From Silanimonas sp. (GTDB lineage Bacteria; Pseudomonadota; Gammaproteobacteria; Xanthomonadales; Xanthomonadaceae): a stretch of DNA of 64,000 nucleotides. Position numbers and translations under genes: made by a program. Positions 7,275 through 18,163 of the stretch are shown here, in pieces. The DNA lies in contig JAGXTI010000020.1 of assembly GCA_018334015.1 (NCBI GenBank), positions 1 through 64,000 on the forward strand, read 5' to 3'. Below the pieces are notes generated by a model, which saw only the letters and a list, made by a program, of their open reading frames with translations, made no database searches and was not told the origin of the DNA. How positions within the stretch are numbered: position 1 is the stretch's first letter; every line of letters starts with the position of its first letter.

Positions 7275-8092
7275 AGCAGGTTGCGGCCGTGGAACAGCTC
7301 CTCGATCTCGCGCTTCAACTGCCCCTCGATGCGCAGCCGGTCCTTGAAGCTCAGGTTCTTGGCCTTTTCCTCGAACAGGTAGGTGTCGAGGTCGAACTCC
7401 TTCAGGTGCATCTTCGTGTGGAAGATGTTCTCCTGGTAGACGTTCACGTCGATCATCTCGTACTTGGCCTTGATCGGCTTGGCGAGGAAGTCCTGGATCG
7501 AGTTGATGCGGTGGTCGATGTAGTGCTTGGTGCCGCGCACGTCACGGGTGAAGCCGCGCACACGGTAATCCATGATCACGATGTCCGACTCGAAGCTCTC
7601 GATCAGGTAGTTCAGGGCCTTCAGCGGTGAAATGACGCCGCAGGTGGCCACGTCGATGTCGGCGCGGAAGGTGGCGATACCGTTGTGCGGGTGCGTCTCC
7701 GGGTAGGTGTGCACCGTGATGTGCGACTTGTCGAGGTGCGCGACCACCGAGGCATCGAGCTCTTCGTGCTCGACGACGGCGTCGGAGATGATCTCCCTGC
7801 CCGCGGCCTTCTTGTCGATGACCGGCTCCTCGCTGATGAGGATGGTCACCGAAGCGCCCTGCGGGTCGTAGTCCTGGCGCGCGACGTTGAGCACGTTCGC
7901 GCCGATGATCTCGGCCACGTCGGTGAGGATCTGGGTCAGACGCTCGGCGTTGTAGGCTTCGTCGATGTACTCGATGTAGCGCTGGCGCTGCTCCTCGGTG
8001 ACCGCGTAGCACACGTCGTAGATGTTGAAGGACAGCGCCTTGGTCAGGTTGTTGAACCCTTGCAGGCGGAGACGCGGCAACGGCTTGACCAC
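7271..8092 (-). CDS. speD: S-adenosylmethionine decarboxylase proenzyme, class 1A
   Basis: Makes decarboxylated SAM for spermidine synthesis. The proenzyme self-cleaves between Lys122 and Ser123 in [13 protein letters not shown] to form the pyruvoyl group; [18 protein letters not shown] follows as in E. coli SpeD. 273 residues from the GTG at 8092, preceded by GAGGAA at good spacing, giving the usual [18 protein letters not shown] start. An ATG at 8128 is in frame but has no ribosome site. It is divergent from clp across about 150 bp. Confidence 0.93.
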   Translation of the reverse strand: MVKPLPRLRLQGFNNLTKALSFNIYDVCYAVTEEQRQRYIEYIDEAYNAERLTQILTDVAEIIGANVLNVARQDYDPQGASVTILISEEPVIDKKAAGREIISDAVVEHEELDASVVAHLDKSHITVHTYPETHPHNGIATFRADIDVATCGVISPLKALNYLIESFESDIVIMDYRVRGFTRDVRGTKHYIDHRINSIQDFLAKPIKAKYEMIDVNVYQENIFHTKMHLKEFDLDTYLFEEKAKNLSFKDRLRIEGQLKREIEELFHGRNLL

Positions 8093-8183
8093 GGCGGGTT
8101 CCTCGGACGGAGCGGAAAGGGCGCGCATTATCGGCCAAGCGGGGCCATGGGGCCACCCTGCCCCGGTTACCATGAAATGGCGA

Positions 8184-8213
8184 TTGAATCCACCCTCTCC
8201 GGCACCGTACCCT
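8184..8213 (+). promoter_or_regulatory. Candidate clp promoter
   Basis: TTGAAT (8184-8189) and TACCCT (8208-8213) are 18 bp apart, ending 28 bp before the clp start. The -10 match is poor, so this is tentative. Confidence 0.35.
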
Positions 8214-8241
8214 AGGTCGGATCACTCACGGACACCGCCCG

Positions 8242-8940
8242 ATGCCCGCCACCACGGCCCCCATGCTGCACGCTCCGGTACGGCTTCCGATGGCCAACTC
8301 GCCGCTCGACCTCGACCGCGCCACCCTGGGCCGCTTCCTCGACCAGTGCCACCGGCGCAAGTATCCGAACCGCACCGACGTGTTCCGACCCGGCGATGCC
8401 GCCAGCGCCCTGTACTACGTCGTCACCGGCGCGCTCAGCGTCATCAGCGAGGAATCCGACGAGCGCGAGCTGGTGCTGGGCTACGCCAACCCCGGTGATT
8501 TCGTTGGCGAGATGGGTCTGTTCGTCAAGGCCGACAAGCGCGTGGTCACGCTGCGCACCCGATCGCCGGTCGAACTGGCCGAGATCAGCTACGAACGCCT
8601 GCACCAGTTGTTGAGCGGGCCACTGGCGGCCGACGCGCCCAAACTGCTCTACGTGATCGGCGCGCAACTCTCCAAGCGCCTGCTGGAAACCAGCCGCAAG
8701 GCCAGCCGGCTGGCCTTCCTCGATGTCGGCAGCCGCATCGTCCGCGCCCTGCACGACCTCTGCCTGGAGCCGGATGCGATGAGCCATCCGCAGGGCACCC
8801 AGATCCGCGTCTCGCGCCAGGAACTGGCGCGGATCGTCGGCTGCTCGCGCGAAATGGCGGGCCGTGTGCTCAAGCAGTTGCAGGAGCAGGGGCAACTGCA
8901 CGCCCGCGGCAAGACCATCGTGCTCTTCGGCACGCGCTGA
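8242..8940 (+). CDS. clp: CRP/FNR-type regulator of the Xanthomonas Clp group
   Basis: 232 residues. The N-terminal cyclic-nucleotide-binding beta-roll spans about 25-140 (RTDVFRPGDAASALYYVVTG, NPGDFVGEMGLFV), then the dimerisation helix, then a winged HTH with recognition segment VSRQELARIVGCSREMAGRVL, close to E. coli CRP. In Xanthomonas, Clp activates exoenzyme and exopolysaccharide genes and is released from DNA by cyclic di-GMP; whether this protein senses cAMP or c-di-GMP cannot be decided here. Its position between speD and trpC matches xanthomonads and is a good taxonomic marker. Confidence 0.9.
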   Translation: MPATTAPMLHAPVRLPMANSPLDLDRATLGRFLDQCHRRKYPNRTDVFRPGDAASALYYVVTGALSVISEESDERELVLGYANPGDFVGEMGLFVKADKRVVTLRTRSPVELAEISYERLHQLLSGPLAADAPKLLYVIGAQLSKRLLETSRKASRLAFLDVGSRIVRALHDLCLEPDAMSHPQGTQIRVSRQELARIVGCSREMAGRVLKQLQEQGQLHARGKTIVLFGTR

Positions 8941-9017
8941 GGCCCACGGAGCACGGACACCGATACAGGAAGCGTCTGCCCTCGCGGCGAGTGCACCCGC
9001 ACCCACAGGGGCGATGC

Positions 9018-9806
9018 TCAACCGAACAATGCGCGCAGAGCCTCGCCCGGCTCCTCGGCGCGCATGAAGGCCTCGCCGACCAGAAAGGCCTGCACGCCGG
9101 CTGCACGCAAGGTTTCGACATCGGTGCGAGCGAGAATGCCGCTCTCGGTGACCAGCCGGCGATCGGCCGGCACCGCGGCCTTCAGCGCCAAGGTGGTGTC
9201 GAGCGAGACTTCGAAGCTGCGCAGGTTGCGGTTGTTGATGCCGATCAGGGGCGAGGCGGTCTGCAGAGCGCGCTCCAACTCGTCGGCATCGTGCACCTCG
9301 ACCAGCACATCGAGGCCAAGGCCCAGCGCCAGATCGCAGAAACCCGCCAACTGCGCATCGTCGAGTGCCGCAACGACGAGCAGCACGGCATCGGCACCCA
9401 GCGCGCGGGCTTCAAGGATCTGGTACTCGTCGATGGTGAAGTCCTTGCGCAGCACCGGCAGCGCGCAGGCCTGGCGGGCCTGCACGAGGAAATCATCGTG
9501 GCCCTGGAAGAAATCGACATCGGTGAGCACGGAAAGGCAGGCCGCTCCGCCCCGCTGGTAGCTGGCGGCAATCTGATCGGGCCGGAAATCGACGCGCAGT
9601 ACGCCTTTCGAAGGGCTGGCTTTCTTGATTTCAGCGATGACGGCGGCCTGGCCGGTGGCGATCTTCGCCTCCAACGCAGCGGCGAAGCCGCGCACCGGCC
9701 CGGCATCGTCGGCGCGGGCCGCGAGTTCGGCCCGCGACAGGCGGGCGCGGCGGTCGGCAACCTCCTCGGCCTTGCGGGCAAGGATCTTCTGCAGCACGTC
9801 GTTCAT
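9018..9806 (-). CDS. trpC: Indole-3-glycerol phosphate synthase
   Basis: TIM-barrel enzyme converting CdRP to indole-3-glycerol phosphate in tryptophan synthesis. 262 residues, monofunctional (no fused TrpF). Visible active-site segments: [13 protein letters not shown] (substrate Lys), [17 protein letters not shown] (catalytic Lys), LEVHD-type [15 protein letters not shown], and [12 protein letters not shown]. It starts at 9806, overlapping the trpD stop by four bases, and is the last gene of the leftward trpG-trpD-trpC run. Confidence 0.97.
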   Translation of the reverse strand: MNDVLQKILARKAEEVADRRARLSRAELAARADDAGPVRGFAAALEAKIATGQAAVIAEIKKASPSKGVLRVDFRPDQIAASYQRGGAACLSVLTDVDFFQGHDDFLVQARQACALPVLRKDFTIDEYQILEARALGADAVLLVVAALDDAQLAGFCDLALGLGLDVLVEVHDADELERALQTASPLIGINNRNLRSFEVSLDTTLALKAAVPADRRLVTESGILARTDVETLRAAGVQAFLVGEAFMRAEEPGEALRALFG

Positions 9807-10861
9807 GCGCCGGCTCCGGCGATCGCCGGCATGCCGGCCTTGGCGCGGGTGAGCGCGATGAAACGCTCGAGTCGGGCACGCGGCGCGCCTTCGGCCATCG
9901 CGGCGCGGGCACGGGCCAGGCCGTCCTGGAGGCTGACTGCCACGCCAGCAACGTAGAGCGCGGCACCGGCATTGAGCGCAACGGCATCGGCCGGCGCACC
10001 GCCACGGCCGTCGATGGCCTCGAGCAGCATGGCCTTCGAGGCCTGCGGATCGTCGACACGCAGCGCCGAGAGCGGCGCGCGCGGAATGCCGAAATCCTCG
10101 GGCGCGATCTCGTACTCGCTGATCTCGCCATGGCGCAGCTCGCCCAGCAGGGTGCGCTCGCCGAGCGAGATTTCATCGACGCCGTCGCGGCCCCAGGCCA
10201 CCAGGGCCCGGCGTGTTCCCAGCTCGCGCAGCACCCGCGCCTGGATGCCGACCAGATCGGGATGGAACACGCCCATCAGGATATTCGGCGCACCGGCGGG
10301 GTTGGCCAGCGGGCCCAGGATGTTGAACAGGGTGCGCACACCCATTTCGCGGCGAACCGGCGCGACGATCCGCATCGCCGGGTGATGCAGGGGCGCGAAC
10401 ATGAAGCCGATACCGTCTTCGGCAAGGCAGGCGGCCACCTGTGCTGGCGACAGTTCAATGGCGGCTCCCAGCGCCTCCAACACATCGGCGCTGCCGGATT
10501 TCGAGCTGACGCTGCGGTTGCCATGCTTGGCCACGACGGCACCACAGGCGGCGGCGACGAACATCGCGGCGGTGGAAATGTTGAAAGTGTGCGCGCCATC
10601 GCCGCCAGTACCGACGATATCGACAAAATTGGCGACACCCGGGGCCTCGACGCGGGCCGCGAACTCGCGCATCACCTTGGCCGCACCGGCGATCTCGCCG
10701 ACCGTCTCCTTGCGCACGCGCAGGGCGATGAAGATCGCCGCGATCATCACCGGCGAGACCTCGCCGCGCATGACCTGGCGCATCAGGTCGATCATCTCGT
10801 CGTGGAAGACTTCGCGGTGCTCGATGACGCGTTGCAGCGCCTGTTGCGGGGTCAAGGGCAT
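9803..10861 (-). CDS. trpD: Anthranilate phosphoribosyltransferase
   Basis: Transfers phosphoribosyl to anthranilate. 352 residues. The PRPP site [17 protein letters not shown] and the [21 protein letters not shown] loop are intact. The start at 10861 is two bases after the stop of the small secreted-protein gene and the stop overlaps trpC, so translation is tightly coupled through the cluster. Confidence 0.97.
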   Translation of the reverse strand: MPLTPQQALQRVIEHREVFHDEMIDLMRQVMRGEVSPVMIAAIFIALRVRKETVGEIAGAAKVMREFAARVEAPGVANFVDIVGTGGDGAHTFNISTAAMFVAAACGAVVAKHGNRSVSSKSGSADVLEALGAAIELSPAQVAACLAEDGIGFMFAPLHHPAMRIVAPVRREMGVRTLFNILGPLANPAGAPNILMGVFHPDLVGIQARVLRELGTRRALVAWGRDGVDEISLGERTLLGELRHGEISEYEIAPEDFGIPRAPLSALRVDDPQASKAMLLEAIDGRGGAPADAVALNAGAALYVAGVAVSLQDGLARARAAMAEGAPRARLERFIALTRAKAGMPAIAGAGA

Positions 10862-10863
10862 GG

Positions 10864-11217
10864 TCAGGTGTCGTCGGGGTCTTCGATTTCAAGGCGGAAA
10901 AGCACCGGCGCGGCCTCGGCCAGCTCGGCCAACTCGGCCACGGACTTGCCATCGAGCGCGGTGGCGAGCTCCTGGTCGGTGAGCGCCCGGCCACGCTGCT
11001 CGGCCAGTTTGTCGCGGGCCTGCAGCAGCTTCAGACGGAAAGCGAGGCGCTGCGCATCGTTCAGATCGGCTTCGATCGCCGCCACGCTCTCGGTAAACGC
11101 CTGCGCGCTGCGGCCATCGAAGCGTGGCGCCGCGCCCTCGGCCTGTGCTGGCGCGGCATGGGCCGTGGTGGTCGAAAGCAGAACCAGCAGCAGCCCAGCC
11201 GCAAGCCAGCGGCTCAT
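10864..11217 (-). CDS. Small secreted protein of unknown function within the trp cluster
   Basis: 117 residues with a clear Sec signal peptide ([15 protein letters not shown] then AHAA cleavage region near residue 21). The mature part is short, mostly helical, with no Cys and an acidic C terminus ([11 protein letters not shown]). It resembles the small exported proteins with a [15 protein letters not shown] type helix found in Xanthomonas-like genomes, but I recognise no domain of known function. Its start overlaps the trpG stop by four bases and trpD follows after two bases, so it is expressed with tryptophan genes; why an exported protein is there is unclear. Confidence 0.8.
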   Translation of the reverse strand: MSRWLAAGLLLVLLSTTTAHAAPAQAEGAAPRFDGRSAQAFTESVAAIEADLNDAQRLAFRLKLLQARDKLAEQRGRALTDQELATALDGKSVAELAELAEAAPVLFRLEIEDPDDT

Positions 11218-11798
11218 CGGCTGGCCTCGATGAAGTTCTTGAGCAGGGCATGGCCCTGCTGGGTGAGGATGGATTCGGGATGGAACTGCACGCCCTCCAG
11301 CCGGTACTGGCGATGGCGCAGGCCCATGATGGCGTCAAAGCTCCCTTCGGCGTCCGTGGTCCAGGCGGTGAGTTCCAGGCAGGCCGGCAAGGTGTCCGGC
11401 TCGACCACCAGCGAGTGGTAGCGGGTGGCCTCGAAACCGTCCGGCAATCCGGCGAAGACCCCTTTGCCGGCATGGCGGATCAGCGAAGTCTTGCCGTGCA
11501 TGATGGTGGCGGCGCGCACCACCTCGGCACCGAAGGCCTGCCCCAGCGACTGGTGGCCGAGGCAGACCCCCAGCACCGGCACCTGCGGCCCGAGTCGGCG
11601 CAGCAGTTCGATCGACACGCCGGCCTCGTCCGGCGTGCCGGGACCGGGCGAAAGCACGATGCGATCCGGCCGCAAGGCCTCGATCTGGGCCACGCTCAAA
11701 GCGTCGTTGCGAACCACCCGAACATCCTCACCGAGCTCTTGCAGGTACTGCACGAGGTTGTAGGTGAAGCTGTCGTAGTTGTCGATCATCAGCAGCAT
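11214..11798 (-). CDS. trpG: Anthranilate synthase component II (glutamine amidotransferase)
   Basis: Delivers ammonia from glutamine to TrpE. 194 residues. Class I amidotransferase triad: Cys in [11 protein letters not shown], His and Glu in [11 protein letters not shown]. The start ATG at 11798 gives [19 protein letters not shown], the normal N terminus; an in-frame upstream extension to 11870 overlaps the efflux gene. Its partner trpE lies 8 kb away in the same direction. Family members may also serve p-aminobenzoate synthesis. Confidence 0.96.
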   Translation of the reverse strand: MLLMIDNYDSFTYNLVQYLQELGEDVRVVRNDALSVAQIEALRPDRIVLSPGPGTPDEAGVSIELLRRLGPQVPVLGVCLGHQSLGQAFGAEVVRAATIMHGKTSLIRHAGKGVFAGLPDGFEATRYHSLVVEPDTLPACLELTAWTTDAEGSFDAIMGLRHRQYRLEGVQFHPESILTQQGHALLKNFIEASR

Positions 11799-11850
11799 GT
11801 TGGTCACACATCCTTGAGCTTTTGCCGGGCGCACGCTGAGCTTACCGAAG

Positions 11851-14800
11851 CTAAGCTCGATGGCGGCCAAACGAACCGAAGCGCAGGTACAGCGATGGCA
11901 GCACCAGCATGTTCAGCACCGTCGAACTGAGCAGGCCGGCGAGGATGACCATCGCCATCGGGGCTTGGATCTCGCTGCCCGGCTGGCCCGCCGAAAGCGC
12001 CAAGGGTACCAGTGCCAGCGCCGTGGCCAGGGCCGTCATGGTGATCGGCACCAGTCGTTCTGCCGCGCCCCGGCGTACCCGCTCGATGGCGTCATCCACA
12101 CCCTCCTCCCGGGCGAGGTGGTGGATGTGGGCGATCAACATCACGCCGTTGCGGGTGGCGATGCCGAACAAGGTGATGAAGCCGATGATCGAGGCCACGC
12201 TGAGCACCCCGCCGGAAAGCCAAACCCCGGCCACGCCACCCAGCAGCGCGAGCGGCAGGTTCAGCATCACCAGCAAGGCATCGCGGGTGCTGGAAAACGC
12301 CAGGTAAAGCAGCAGGAAGATGCCGGCCATCACCACGCTGCCGAGGATCATCAGCGTGCGTGAGGCTTCCGCCGCGGATTCGAACTGGCCGCCGTACTCG
12401 ATGTGGTAGCCCGGTGGCAGCGCGATGTTGGCTTCGATGCGTTCGCGCGCCTCATCCACCACGCCACCGAGATCGCGGCCGGCGACATTGGCCATGACGA
12501 TGATCCGCCGCTGCACGTTCTCGCGGCCGATCTGGTTCGGGCCGCGACTGCGTTCCACGCGGGCGATCGCCGACAGTGGCACCTGCACGCCGCTCGGCGC
12601 GTCGATGCGCAGTGCCTGCATCGCCTCGACGCTCTGACGGACCTCATCGCCCATCCGTACCACGAGATCGACACTGGCATTGCCCTCCAGCACGCGCGAC
12701 ACCGTGCTGCCGAAGAACGCGGTCTCGATGTTGTGGCTGGCCTCGCGCACCGACAGACCGTAGCGGGCCAGCGCCAACCGGTCGAAGTCGATGGTGATGA
12801 AGGGCAGCTCGGACTGCTGCTCGAGGTTCACGTCGACGGCACCGGGGATCGTCGTGACCTCGTCTTCGATCTGCTGGCCGATCCGCCGCAGTTCGTAAAG
12901 ATCATTGCCGAACAGTTTGATGGCGATGTTCGCCCGGGTGCCCGACAGCATGTGGTCGATGCGGTGCGAGATCGGCTGGCCGATGACGACCTGGGCACCG
13001 GAGATGCCGGAGAACTCCTCACGCAGATGGGCGAGGAAGTCCTGCTTGCTGCGCTCCTGCATCGCCAGCGTCACTTCGATCTCGGAGGCGTAGATCTCCT
13101 GCGCATGCGGGTCGAGCTCGGCGCGACCGGTGCGCCGGCCCGTCGCCACCACTTCCGGCTGTTCGAGCAGGATCTTCTCCACCCGCTGGCCGAGCGCGCT
13201 CGACTCGGCGAGCGAGGTGCCCGGCAGTGTCGTCACACTCACCGTCAGGCTGCCTTCGTTGAAGTCCGGCAGAAAAGCCCGGCCCGCGCCCATCAAGGCC
13301 GCCAGGGTCAGCAGCGTGCCGAGCACCGACAGCACGGCGATCACCCGCCAGCGCGACAGGCTGGCCTCGAGCAGGGGCTGGTAGCGGCGTTTCAGCCAGC
13401 GCGAGAGGCGTGATTCGTGGCCCTCGCGCACGATCTTCGACGCCGGCAGCAACAGGCTGCACAGCACCGGTGTGATCGTCACCGCCACCACCAGCGAGGC
13501 CAGCAGCGAGACGACGTAGGCGAAGCCCAGTGGCTGCATCAGCCGCCCCTCGATACCGGTGAGCGCGAAGATCGGCAGGAACACCAGCGCGATGATCAGG
13601 GTGGCGAACACCACCGAGCCCTGGATCTCGCGGGTCGCGGCCAACACCAGCGGCAGCAGGCCGCGCTGGCGCTCAGTGGGCAGCGTGGCGTTCTCGCGCA
13701 TGCGGCGGACGATGTTCTCGACCACGATGATCGCGTCGTCCACCAGCGCACCGAGCGCGATGGCCATGCCGCCCAAGGTCATGGTGTTGATGCCGATGCC
13801 CGCGGCTTTCATCGCCAGGATGGCTGCTGCGAGCGACAGCGGGATCGCCAGCAGGGTGATCAGGGTAGCCCGACCGCTGAGCAGGAAGGCGAAGACGATG
13901 GCGATCACCAGCACCATGCCCTCGACGATGGCCCTGCCGAGGTTGCCGATGCTCACGCTGATGAAGTCGGACTGCCGGAACAGGTTGGCGCTGATCGTCA
14001 TGCCTTCGGGCAGCGAGCTCTGGATGTCGTCCAGCACGGTGTCGATCTGTCGCGTGAGGGCGAGCGTGTTGGCGCCCGGCTGCTTCTGGATGCCGATCAC
14101 CACCGCCGGCTCGCCGTTGAAGCTGGCGGTGCCGCGACTGGCGGCCGCGCCGATCCTCACCTCGGCGACATCGCCGACCAGCACCGGGCGCTCGCCACGC
14201 TGCACGACGAAGATGCGGGCGATGTCGTCGAGGTGCTGCACCCGGCCACGACCGTGGATCAGGAACTCCTGGCCGTTTTCGAGATAGAAGCCCGCCGAGG
14301 TGTTCTCGTTGCTGGCCTCGACGGCCGCCACCAGCGCCTCGAGACTGACGCCGAAGGCGGCCAGCCGCAGCGGGTCGGCCAGCACCTGGAACTGCCGGGT
14401 TTCGCCGCCGTTGGGGATCACCTCCGCCACGCCGGGCACCGCCAGCAGTCGCCGCCGCAAGGTGAAATCGGCGGCGGTTTTCAGCTCCATCGGCGTATGC
14501 CGGTCGGAGTGCAGGGCGATGAACAGGATCTCGCCCATGATCGAGGTGATCGGCGCGAGCGTCGGTTCGGGGATCTCCGGGGGCAACTGGCTGCGCACCG
14601 TCGCCACGCGCTCGGCGACGATCTGCCGGGCCTGGTGGATGTCGGTGCCCCAGGCGAACTCGACGATCACCACGGCGATGCCGACACTGCTGGTCGAGCG
14701 CACGCGACGCACGCCGGGCGCGCCATTCAATGCCGTTTCCAAGGGGAAGGCGATGAGCGTCTCGACTTCCTCCGGCGCCATGCCGTGGGCCTCGGTGACC

Positions 14801-14946
14801 ACCGTCACCGAAGGGGCGGTGAGGTCGGGAAACACATCCACCGGCATGCGGCGCGCTTCGAACGCGCCCCAGGCCAACAGCAGCAGGCCGCCGAACAGGA
14901 TGAAGATCCGGTTCCGCAGCGACCCGTCGATCAGGCTCGCGATCAT
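11851..14946 (-). CDS. Heavy-metal RND efflux pump, inner-membrane permease (CusA/CzcA-like)
   Basis: 1031 residues with the RND layout: TM1 at about 12-32, large periplasmic domain, TM2-6 (about 335-500), second periplasmic domain, TM7-12. It pumps substrate out of the cell through the partner adaptor and TolC-like channel, driven by protons. TM4 reads [15 protein letters not shown] near residue 400, with the relay Asp kept; the upstream position that is Asp in CzcA (DFG) is Ala here, which is more like CusA-type pumps. Substrate (Cu/Ag versus Zn/Co/Cd) cannot be fixed by eye. It starts 11 bases after the adaptor gene. Confidence 0.88.
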   Translation of the reverse strand: MIASLIDGSLRNRIFILFGGLLLLAWGAFEARRMPVDVFPDLTAPSVTVVTEAHGMAPEEVETLIAFPLETALNGAPGVRRVRSTSSVGIAVVIVEFAWGTDIHQARQIVAERVATVRSQLPPEIPEPTLAPITSIMGEILFIALHSDRHTPMELKTAADFTLRRRLLAVPGVAEVIPNGGETRQFQVLADPLRLAAFGVSLEALVAAVEASNENTSAGFYLENGQEFLIHGRGRVQHLDDIARIFVVQRGERPVLVGDVAEVRIGAAASRGTASFNGEPAVVIGIQKQPGANTLALTRQIDTVLDDIQSSLPEGMTISANLFRQSDFISVSIGNLGRAIVEGMVLVIAIVFAFLLSGRATLITLLAIPLSLAAAILAMKAAGIGINTMTLGGMAIALGALVDDAIIVVENIVRRMRENATLPTERQRGLLPLVLAATREIQGSVVFATLIIALVFLPIFALTGIEGRLMQPLGFAYVVSLLASLVVAVTITPVLCSLLLPASKIVREGHESRLSRWLKRRYQPLLEASLSRWRVIAVLSVLGTLLTLAALMGAGRAFLPDFNEGSLTVSVTTLPGTSLAESSALGQRVEKILLEQPEVVATGRRTGRAELDPHAQEIYASEIEVTLAMQERSKQDFLAHLREEFSGISGAQVVIGQPISHRIDHMLSGTRANIAIKLFGNDLYELRRIGQQIEDEVTTIPGAVDVNLEQQSELPFITIDFDRLALARYGLSVREASHNIETAFFGSTVSRVLEGNASVDLVVRMGDEVRQSVEAMQALRIDAPSGVQVPLSAIARVERSRGPNQIGRENVQRRIIVMANVAGRDLGGVVDEARERIEANIALPPGYHIEYGGQFESAAEASRTLMILGSVVMAGIFLLLYLAFSSTRDALLVMLNLPLALLGGVAGVWLSGGVLSVASIIGFITLFGIATRNGVMLIAHIHHLAREEGVDDAIERVRRGAAERLVPITMTALATALALVPLALSAGQPGSEIQAPMAMVILAGLLSSTVLNMLVLPSLYLRFGSFGRHRA

Positions 14947-14957
14947 CGATGGATCCT

Positions 14958-16511
14958 TCAGTGGGCGTGCCCGTGGCCCATGGCCTCGGGTGTGGCGGCG
15001 GCGAGGCGGACCTGCGCGGCACCGCGCGAAACGACGCGATCACCGGGCTTCAGACCGTCCAGCACTTCGAGGCGATCGCCGTCGCGAATGCCAAGGCGCA
15101 CCGGCACGCGCGAGAACGATTCGCCACTGCGCATGACGTAGACGACGCGCTGTCCGGCATCGTCGATCACCGCCGTCACCGGCACGCTCAAGGCAAGGCG
15201 ACGCTCGCCAGTGAACACCCGTGCCTCGACGCGCTGGTGGAGGCTGATGCGCGGGTCGGGCGAGCTCATCGCGAAGATCACCGGCACGGTGCGCGTGCTC
15301 GCATCGATGACGCTGCCGCGGCCCACCAGCCGGCCGTTGTCGCCGTGGCGCACCTCGATCGGTATGTCGACGCCGGGCAGGGCGAAGGCGATGCCGTCCG
15401 GTGTGCCGAGGCGCGGCGCATCGGCCTCGGCGACGTGGGCTTCGATCCAGATCTCGCGGCGATCGACGATCTGGAACAGGCGATCCCCCGCGTCCACCGC
15501 AGCGCCGTTGGCGACCGATGCCAGCGCGATGACGCCGCTGATCGGCGCCTTCAGTGCAATGCCGGTGGCCTCACCGCCGATGCCGTCGAGGCGATCCTTC
15601 GCGGCCTTGCGACGGGCCGCGGCCTGCTGCTGCGCGGCCAGCGCTTCCTCCAGCCGGCGAAGCGACACCGCCTGCTGGTCGAACAGGCGCTGCATCCGCG
15701 CGGCTTCGTTGTCGGCGAGCGCGGCCGCACTCGTGGCCGTCGCATCGTCCGCACGCAATGCCGCAAGGTCGGTGTCGCCACCGAGGCGCGGCACCAGGAA
15801 GGCCAGCGTCTGGCCGCGGCTCACCGCTTGGCCGAGCGCGGGCAGCGGACCGCTCGCGAGGATCAGCCCAGCACTGACGGCGACGAGCTCGGCGCTGCCA
15901 TCGGCCGAGGCGCGGAGCGTGGCCGGTGCGGCCACGGAGTCGCGCAGCGGTGCGGGCTGCACGGCTTCGATGCCGAAGTCCGTCACCCACTGCTGCTCCT
16001 TGAGGAAAGCGATCTCGCCGTCCACGTGGCCGGGTGCTGGGCCGGTACGGGCCGCAGCGGCACGATCGGCGTGGACGAGCACGCTGCCGAGATCGTGCCG
16101 TGCGTCCACACCATCGGCGCGGAGTACGAGGCTGAGTTGGCGCTCGCCGACGGCACGCGGCAGCACGGTCGGGGCGAAGATGCCCGGAGCACGCGGCGCG
16201 CGCACCCGGAAGCGTTCCTCCGGCGCGCCGCCGCCCGAGAGCACGACATCCACGACACCCTCGGTCACCGGGCGGTAGTCGGAAAGCCGGGTGAAGTGCG
16301 CGGCGAAGGTGGATTTCTCGCCGGACACCAGCGGCGCGAACTCGACGAAGAGCTCGCTCCCGCCGCTGGTGTGCGTGTACACCTGCGCTTCAAGAGCGGC
16401 GTCGTCCGATGCGGGTGCCGAGCCGCCGCAGCCGGCGAGCGACAGAACCAATGCGAGGGCCAGCGTTGTCGCGCCGATCGCGCGGCGGGATGCGGGGAAG
16501 GTCATGGACAT
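14958..16511 (-). CDS. RND efflux periplasmic adaptor lipoprotein (CusB/CzcB-like)
   Basis: 517 residues. The lipobox LSLAGC puts the lipidated Cys at residue 28. An extra N-terminal domain (about 40-150) precedes the usual hairpin and barrel-sandwich parts (AAALADNEAARMQRLFDQQAV coil; GIALKAPISGVIALA lipoyl-like half). The C terminus ends GHGHAH, a likely metal-binding tail. It bridges the RND permease and the outer-membrane channel. Neighbours on both sides belong to the same efflux operon. Confidence 0.87.
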   Translation of the reverse strand: MSMTFPASRRAIGATTLALALVLSLAGCGGSAPASDDAALEAQVYTHTSGGSELFVEFAPLVSGEKSTFAAHFTRLSDYRPVTEGVVDVVLSGGGAPEERFRVRAPRAPGIFAPTVLPRAVGERQLSLVLRADGVDARHDLGSVLVHADRAAAARTGPAPGHVDGEIAFLKEQQWVTDFGIEAVQPAPLRDSVAAPATLRASADGSAELVAVSAGLILASGPLPALGQAVSRGQTLAFLVPRLGGDTDLAALRADDATATSAAALADNEAARMQRLFDQQAVSLRRLEEALAAQQQAAARRKAAKDRLDGIGGEATGIALKAPISGVIALASVANGAAVDAGDRLFQIVDRREIWIEAHVAEADAPRLGTPDGIAFALPGVDIPIEVRHGDNGRLVGRGSVIDASTRTVPVIFAMSSPDPRISLHQRVEARVFTGERRLALSVPVTAVIDDAGQRVVYVMRSGESFSRVPVRLGIRDGDRLEVLDGLKPGDRVVSRGAAQVRLAAATPEAMGHGHAH

Positions 16512-16534
16512 CGAGCCTCGAAGAGAGCGTTGGA

Positions 16535-16816
16535 TCAGTGCGCGTGGTCGCCGTCGGCGTGCGCGTCGTCGGCATGCTCATCGCCCTCGGCGTGGCTGCC
16601 GTCCGGGTTGTGCGCGTGGCCGTGGTCGGCGGCGGCCGGGTCGGCTTCGATGGCGACGGGCGCTTCGTCGCCATAGACGGCTTCGGTCTGCGTCGCTGCC
16701 GTGGCGGCATCGTCCGCGGCGGCGTCCGCCGCGCTGTCGGCGGCAGGCTCGGCGGCACCGCAGGCGGCGAGCAGCAGGGCGAAGGCCAGCGCGGCAAGGG
16801 TCTTGGTCGGGTTCAT
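16535..16816 (-). CDS. Small His/Asp-rich lipoprotein of the metal efflux operon
   Basis: 93 residues. A signal peptide with lipobox LLAAC places the lipidated Cys at residue 19. The next 40 residues are Ala/Asp/Glu-rich and the C-terminal third holds many His (DHGHAHNPDGSHAEGDEH, then HADDAHADGDHAH). No globular domain. It probably binds or buffers divalent metal at the membrane beside the pump; this is inference from composition and location between the TolC-like and adaptor genes. Confidence 0.75.
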   Translation of the reverse strand: MNPTKTLAALAFALLLAACGAAEPAADSAADAAADDAATAATQTEAVYGDEAPVAIEADPAAADHGHAHNPDGSHAEGDEHADDAHADGDHAH

Positions 16817-16854
16817 CGGGGTTCTCCTTCGGAGGGGTGGGTGAAGCCTGGGGT

Positions 16855-18093
16855 TCAGTGCTGGACGCGGGGCAAGGGCTCGACGAGCGGTGCCAAGGCT
16901 TCGAGGGCGAGTGCGGCCTCGACGGCAGCCAGCCGCTCGGCCACGCCTTGCTCGACAAGTGCCGATTCGCTGTCGAAGGCATCGAGCAGGGCCACGAGAT
17001 CCAGCTCGCCTTCGGAAAAACTTTGCTTGGCGATGGCGCTGAGTTGGGCAGCCTCCGGCAGGAGCACGGTCGCGATGCGCTCGGCCGAGTCGATCCGTGT
17101 CCGGGCCTGCGCCATCAGGGCCGTGCGGCCTTGCTGCAACTGCTGCTGCTCGCGCTCGCGACGTGCCTCGGCCAGCGACAAGGCGGCACGGGCGCGGGCA
17201 CGCTCGCCTTGCTGGCGATCGAACAGGGGCAAATCGACCGCGACCTCGAGCACCAAGGCCGCGTCCGAAAATCCGCCCAGACGGACCCGCCTTTGGCCCA
17301 CGCCAACGGTGAGGGGCAAGGGAAGCCGGCTCACGGATTGAAGCTGGGCTTCGGCCTGGGTCTGCTCGGCGGCAAGCACATCCAGTTCGGCACTGCCGGG
17401 CCTGTGGTCTTCGGTGAGCGAAGGCAGCGGAATGCTGTCGTCAAGGACGGCCAGCGCCGCCGTCGGACCGACCCAGGCCACCAGCGCCGCTCGCCTCATC
17501 CGGGTTTCGGCTTCGGTTTCTGCCAGGGCGATGCGCGCCTGCCCGGCAGCCTGCCGGAAGCGACGGGCCTCGTAACCGGAGATCTCGCCCTCCGCATGCC
17601 GCTTCTGCGCGATACCGGCCAAATGCTCCAGATCGGCAAGCGCCCGGGCCCGGGCGGCAGCGATCTGCTCGCTCGCGACGGTGGCGTAGTAGGCGCGAAG
17701 CGTCTCCGCACGGAGCTGTCGGCGATCACGGATGGCTTGCACCTCGGCGACCTGCAGGCCGGCTTCGGCAGCACGGATCCCGGCAGCGCGTCGACCCCCC
17801 AGCTCGAAACCTTGGACGAGCATCAGGCTGGTTTCATCACCCGAAGCCAAGCCCGGTTCCGCCAGCGTTTCCCGGCTGGCAACCAGCGAAGGATTGGGTC
17901 GAGCCCGTGCGAGCACCCGATCGGCCTGCGCCAGCTCAACGCGCGCCTGCCACTCGCGCGGCCAGGATTCGCCGGTCAGGGCACGGTCTACGGCCTCAGC
18001 GGCCGTCATCCGCTCGTTCGCCGCCGCCGCCGACGGCAGGCACAGCAGCATCAGGGCCAGCGCCAGCCGGCCCGTCCAATTCGGGACACACAC
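16855..18093 (-). CDS. TolC-family outer-membrane channel of the metal efflux system (CusC/CzcC-like)
   Basis: About 412 residues with signal peptide (LALALMLLCLPSAAAA) and two OEP repeats of long helices, for example AQADRVLARARPNPSL and RLGGFSDAALVLEVAVDLPLFDR. It forms the exit duct for the RND pump. The start is uncertain: GTG at 18093 puts a normal signal peptide at the N terminus and has GGAG ten bases before it; another GTG at 18132 would add 13 residues before it. It is downstream of a His-rich gene and upstream of the His-rich lipoprotein. Confidence 0.85.
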   Translation of the reverse strand: MCVPNWTGRLALALMLLCLPSAAAANERMTAAEAVDRALTGESWPREWQARVELAQADRVLARARPNPSLVASRETLAEPGLASGDETSLMLVQGFELGGRRAAGIRAAEAGLQVAEVQAIRDRRQLRAETLRAYYATVASEQIAAARARALADLEHLAGIAQKRHAEGEISGYEARRFRQAAGQARIALAETEAETRMRRAALVAWVGPTAALAVLDDSIPLPSLTEDHRPGSAELDVLAAEQTQAEAQLQSVSRLPLPLTVGVGQRRVRLGGFSDAALVLEVAVDLPLFDRQQGERARARAALSLAEARREREQQQLQQGRTALMAQARTRIDSAERIATVLLPEAAQLSAIAKQSFSEGELDLVALLDAFDSESALVEQGVAERLAAVEAALALEALAPLVEPLPRVQH

Positions 18094-18163
18094 GTCGATT
18101 CCACTCCATCCGAGGGTCGGTTTTGAGCGCACGTCGACTGCTCATCGCAGTCGTGGGTGGGCC

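Noticed and set aside
13417-16676. Two rightward frames of about 575 codons over the RND and adaptor genes
   Set aside because: Antisense shadows with repetitive His/Gln/Arg composition; the minus-strand frames carry clear RND and adaptor features.
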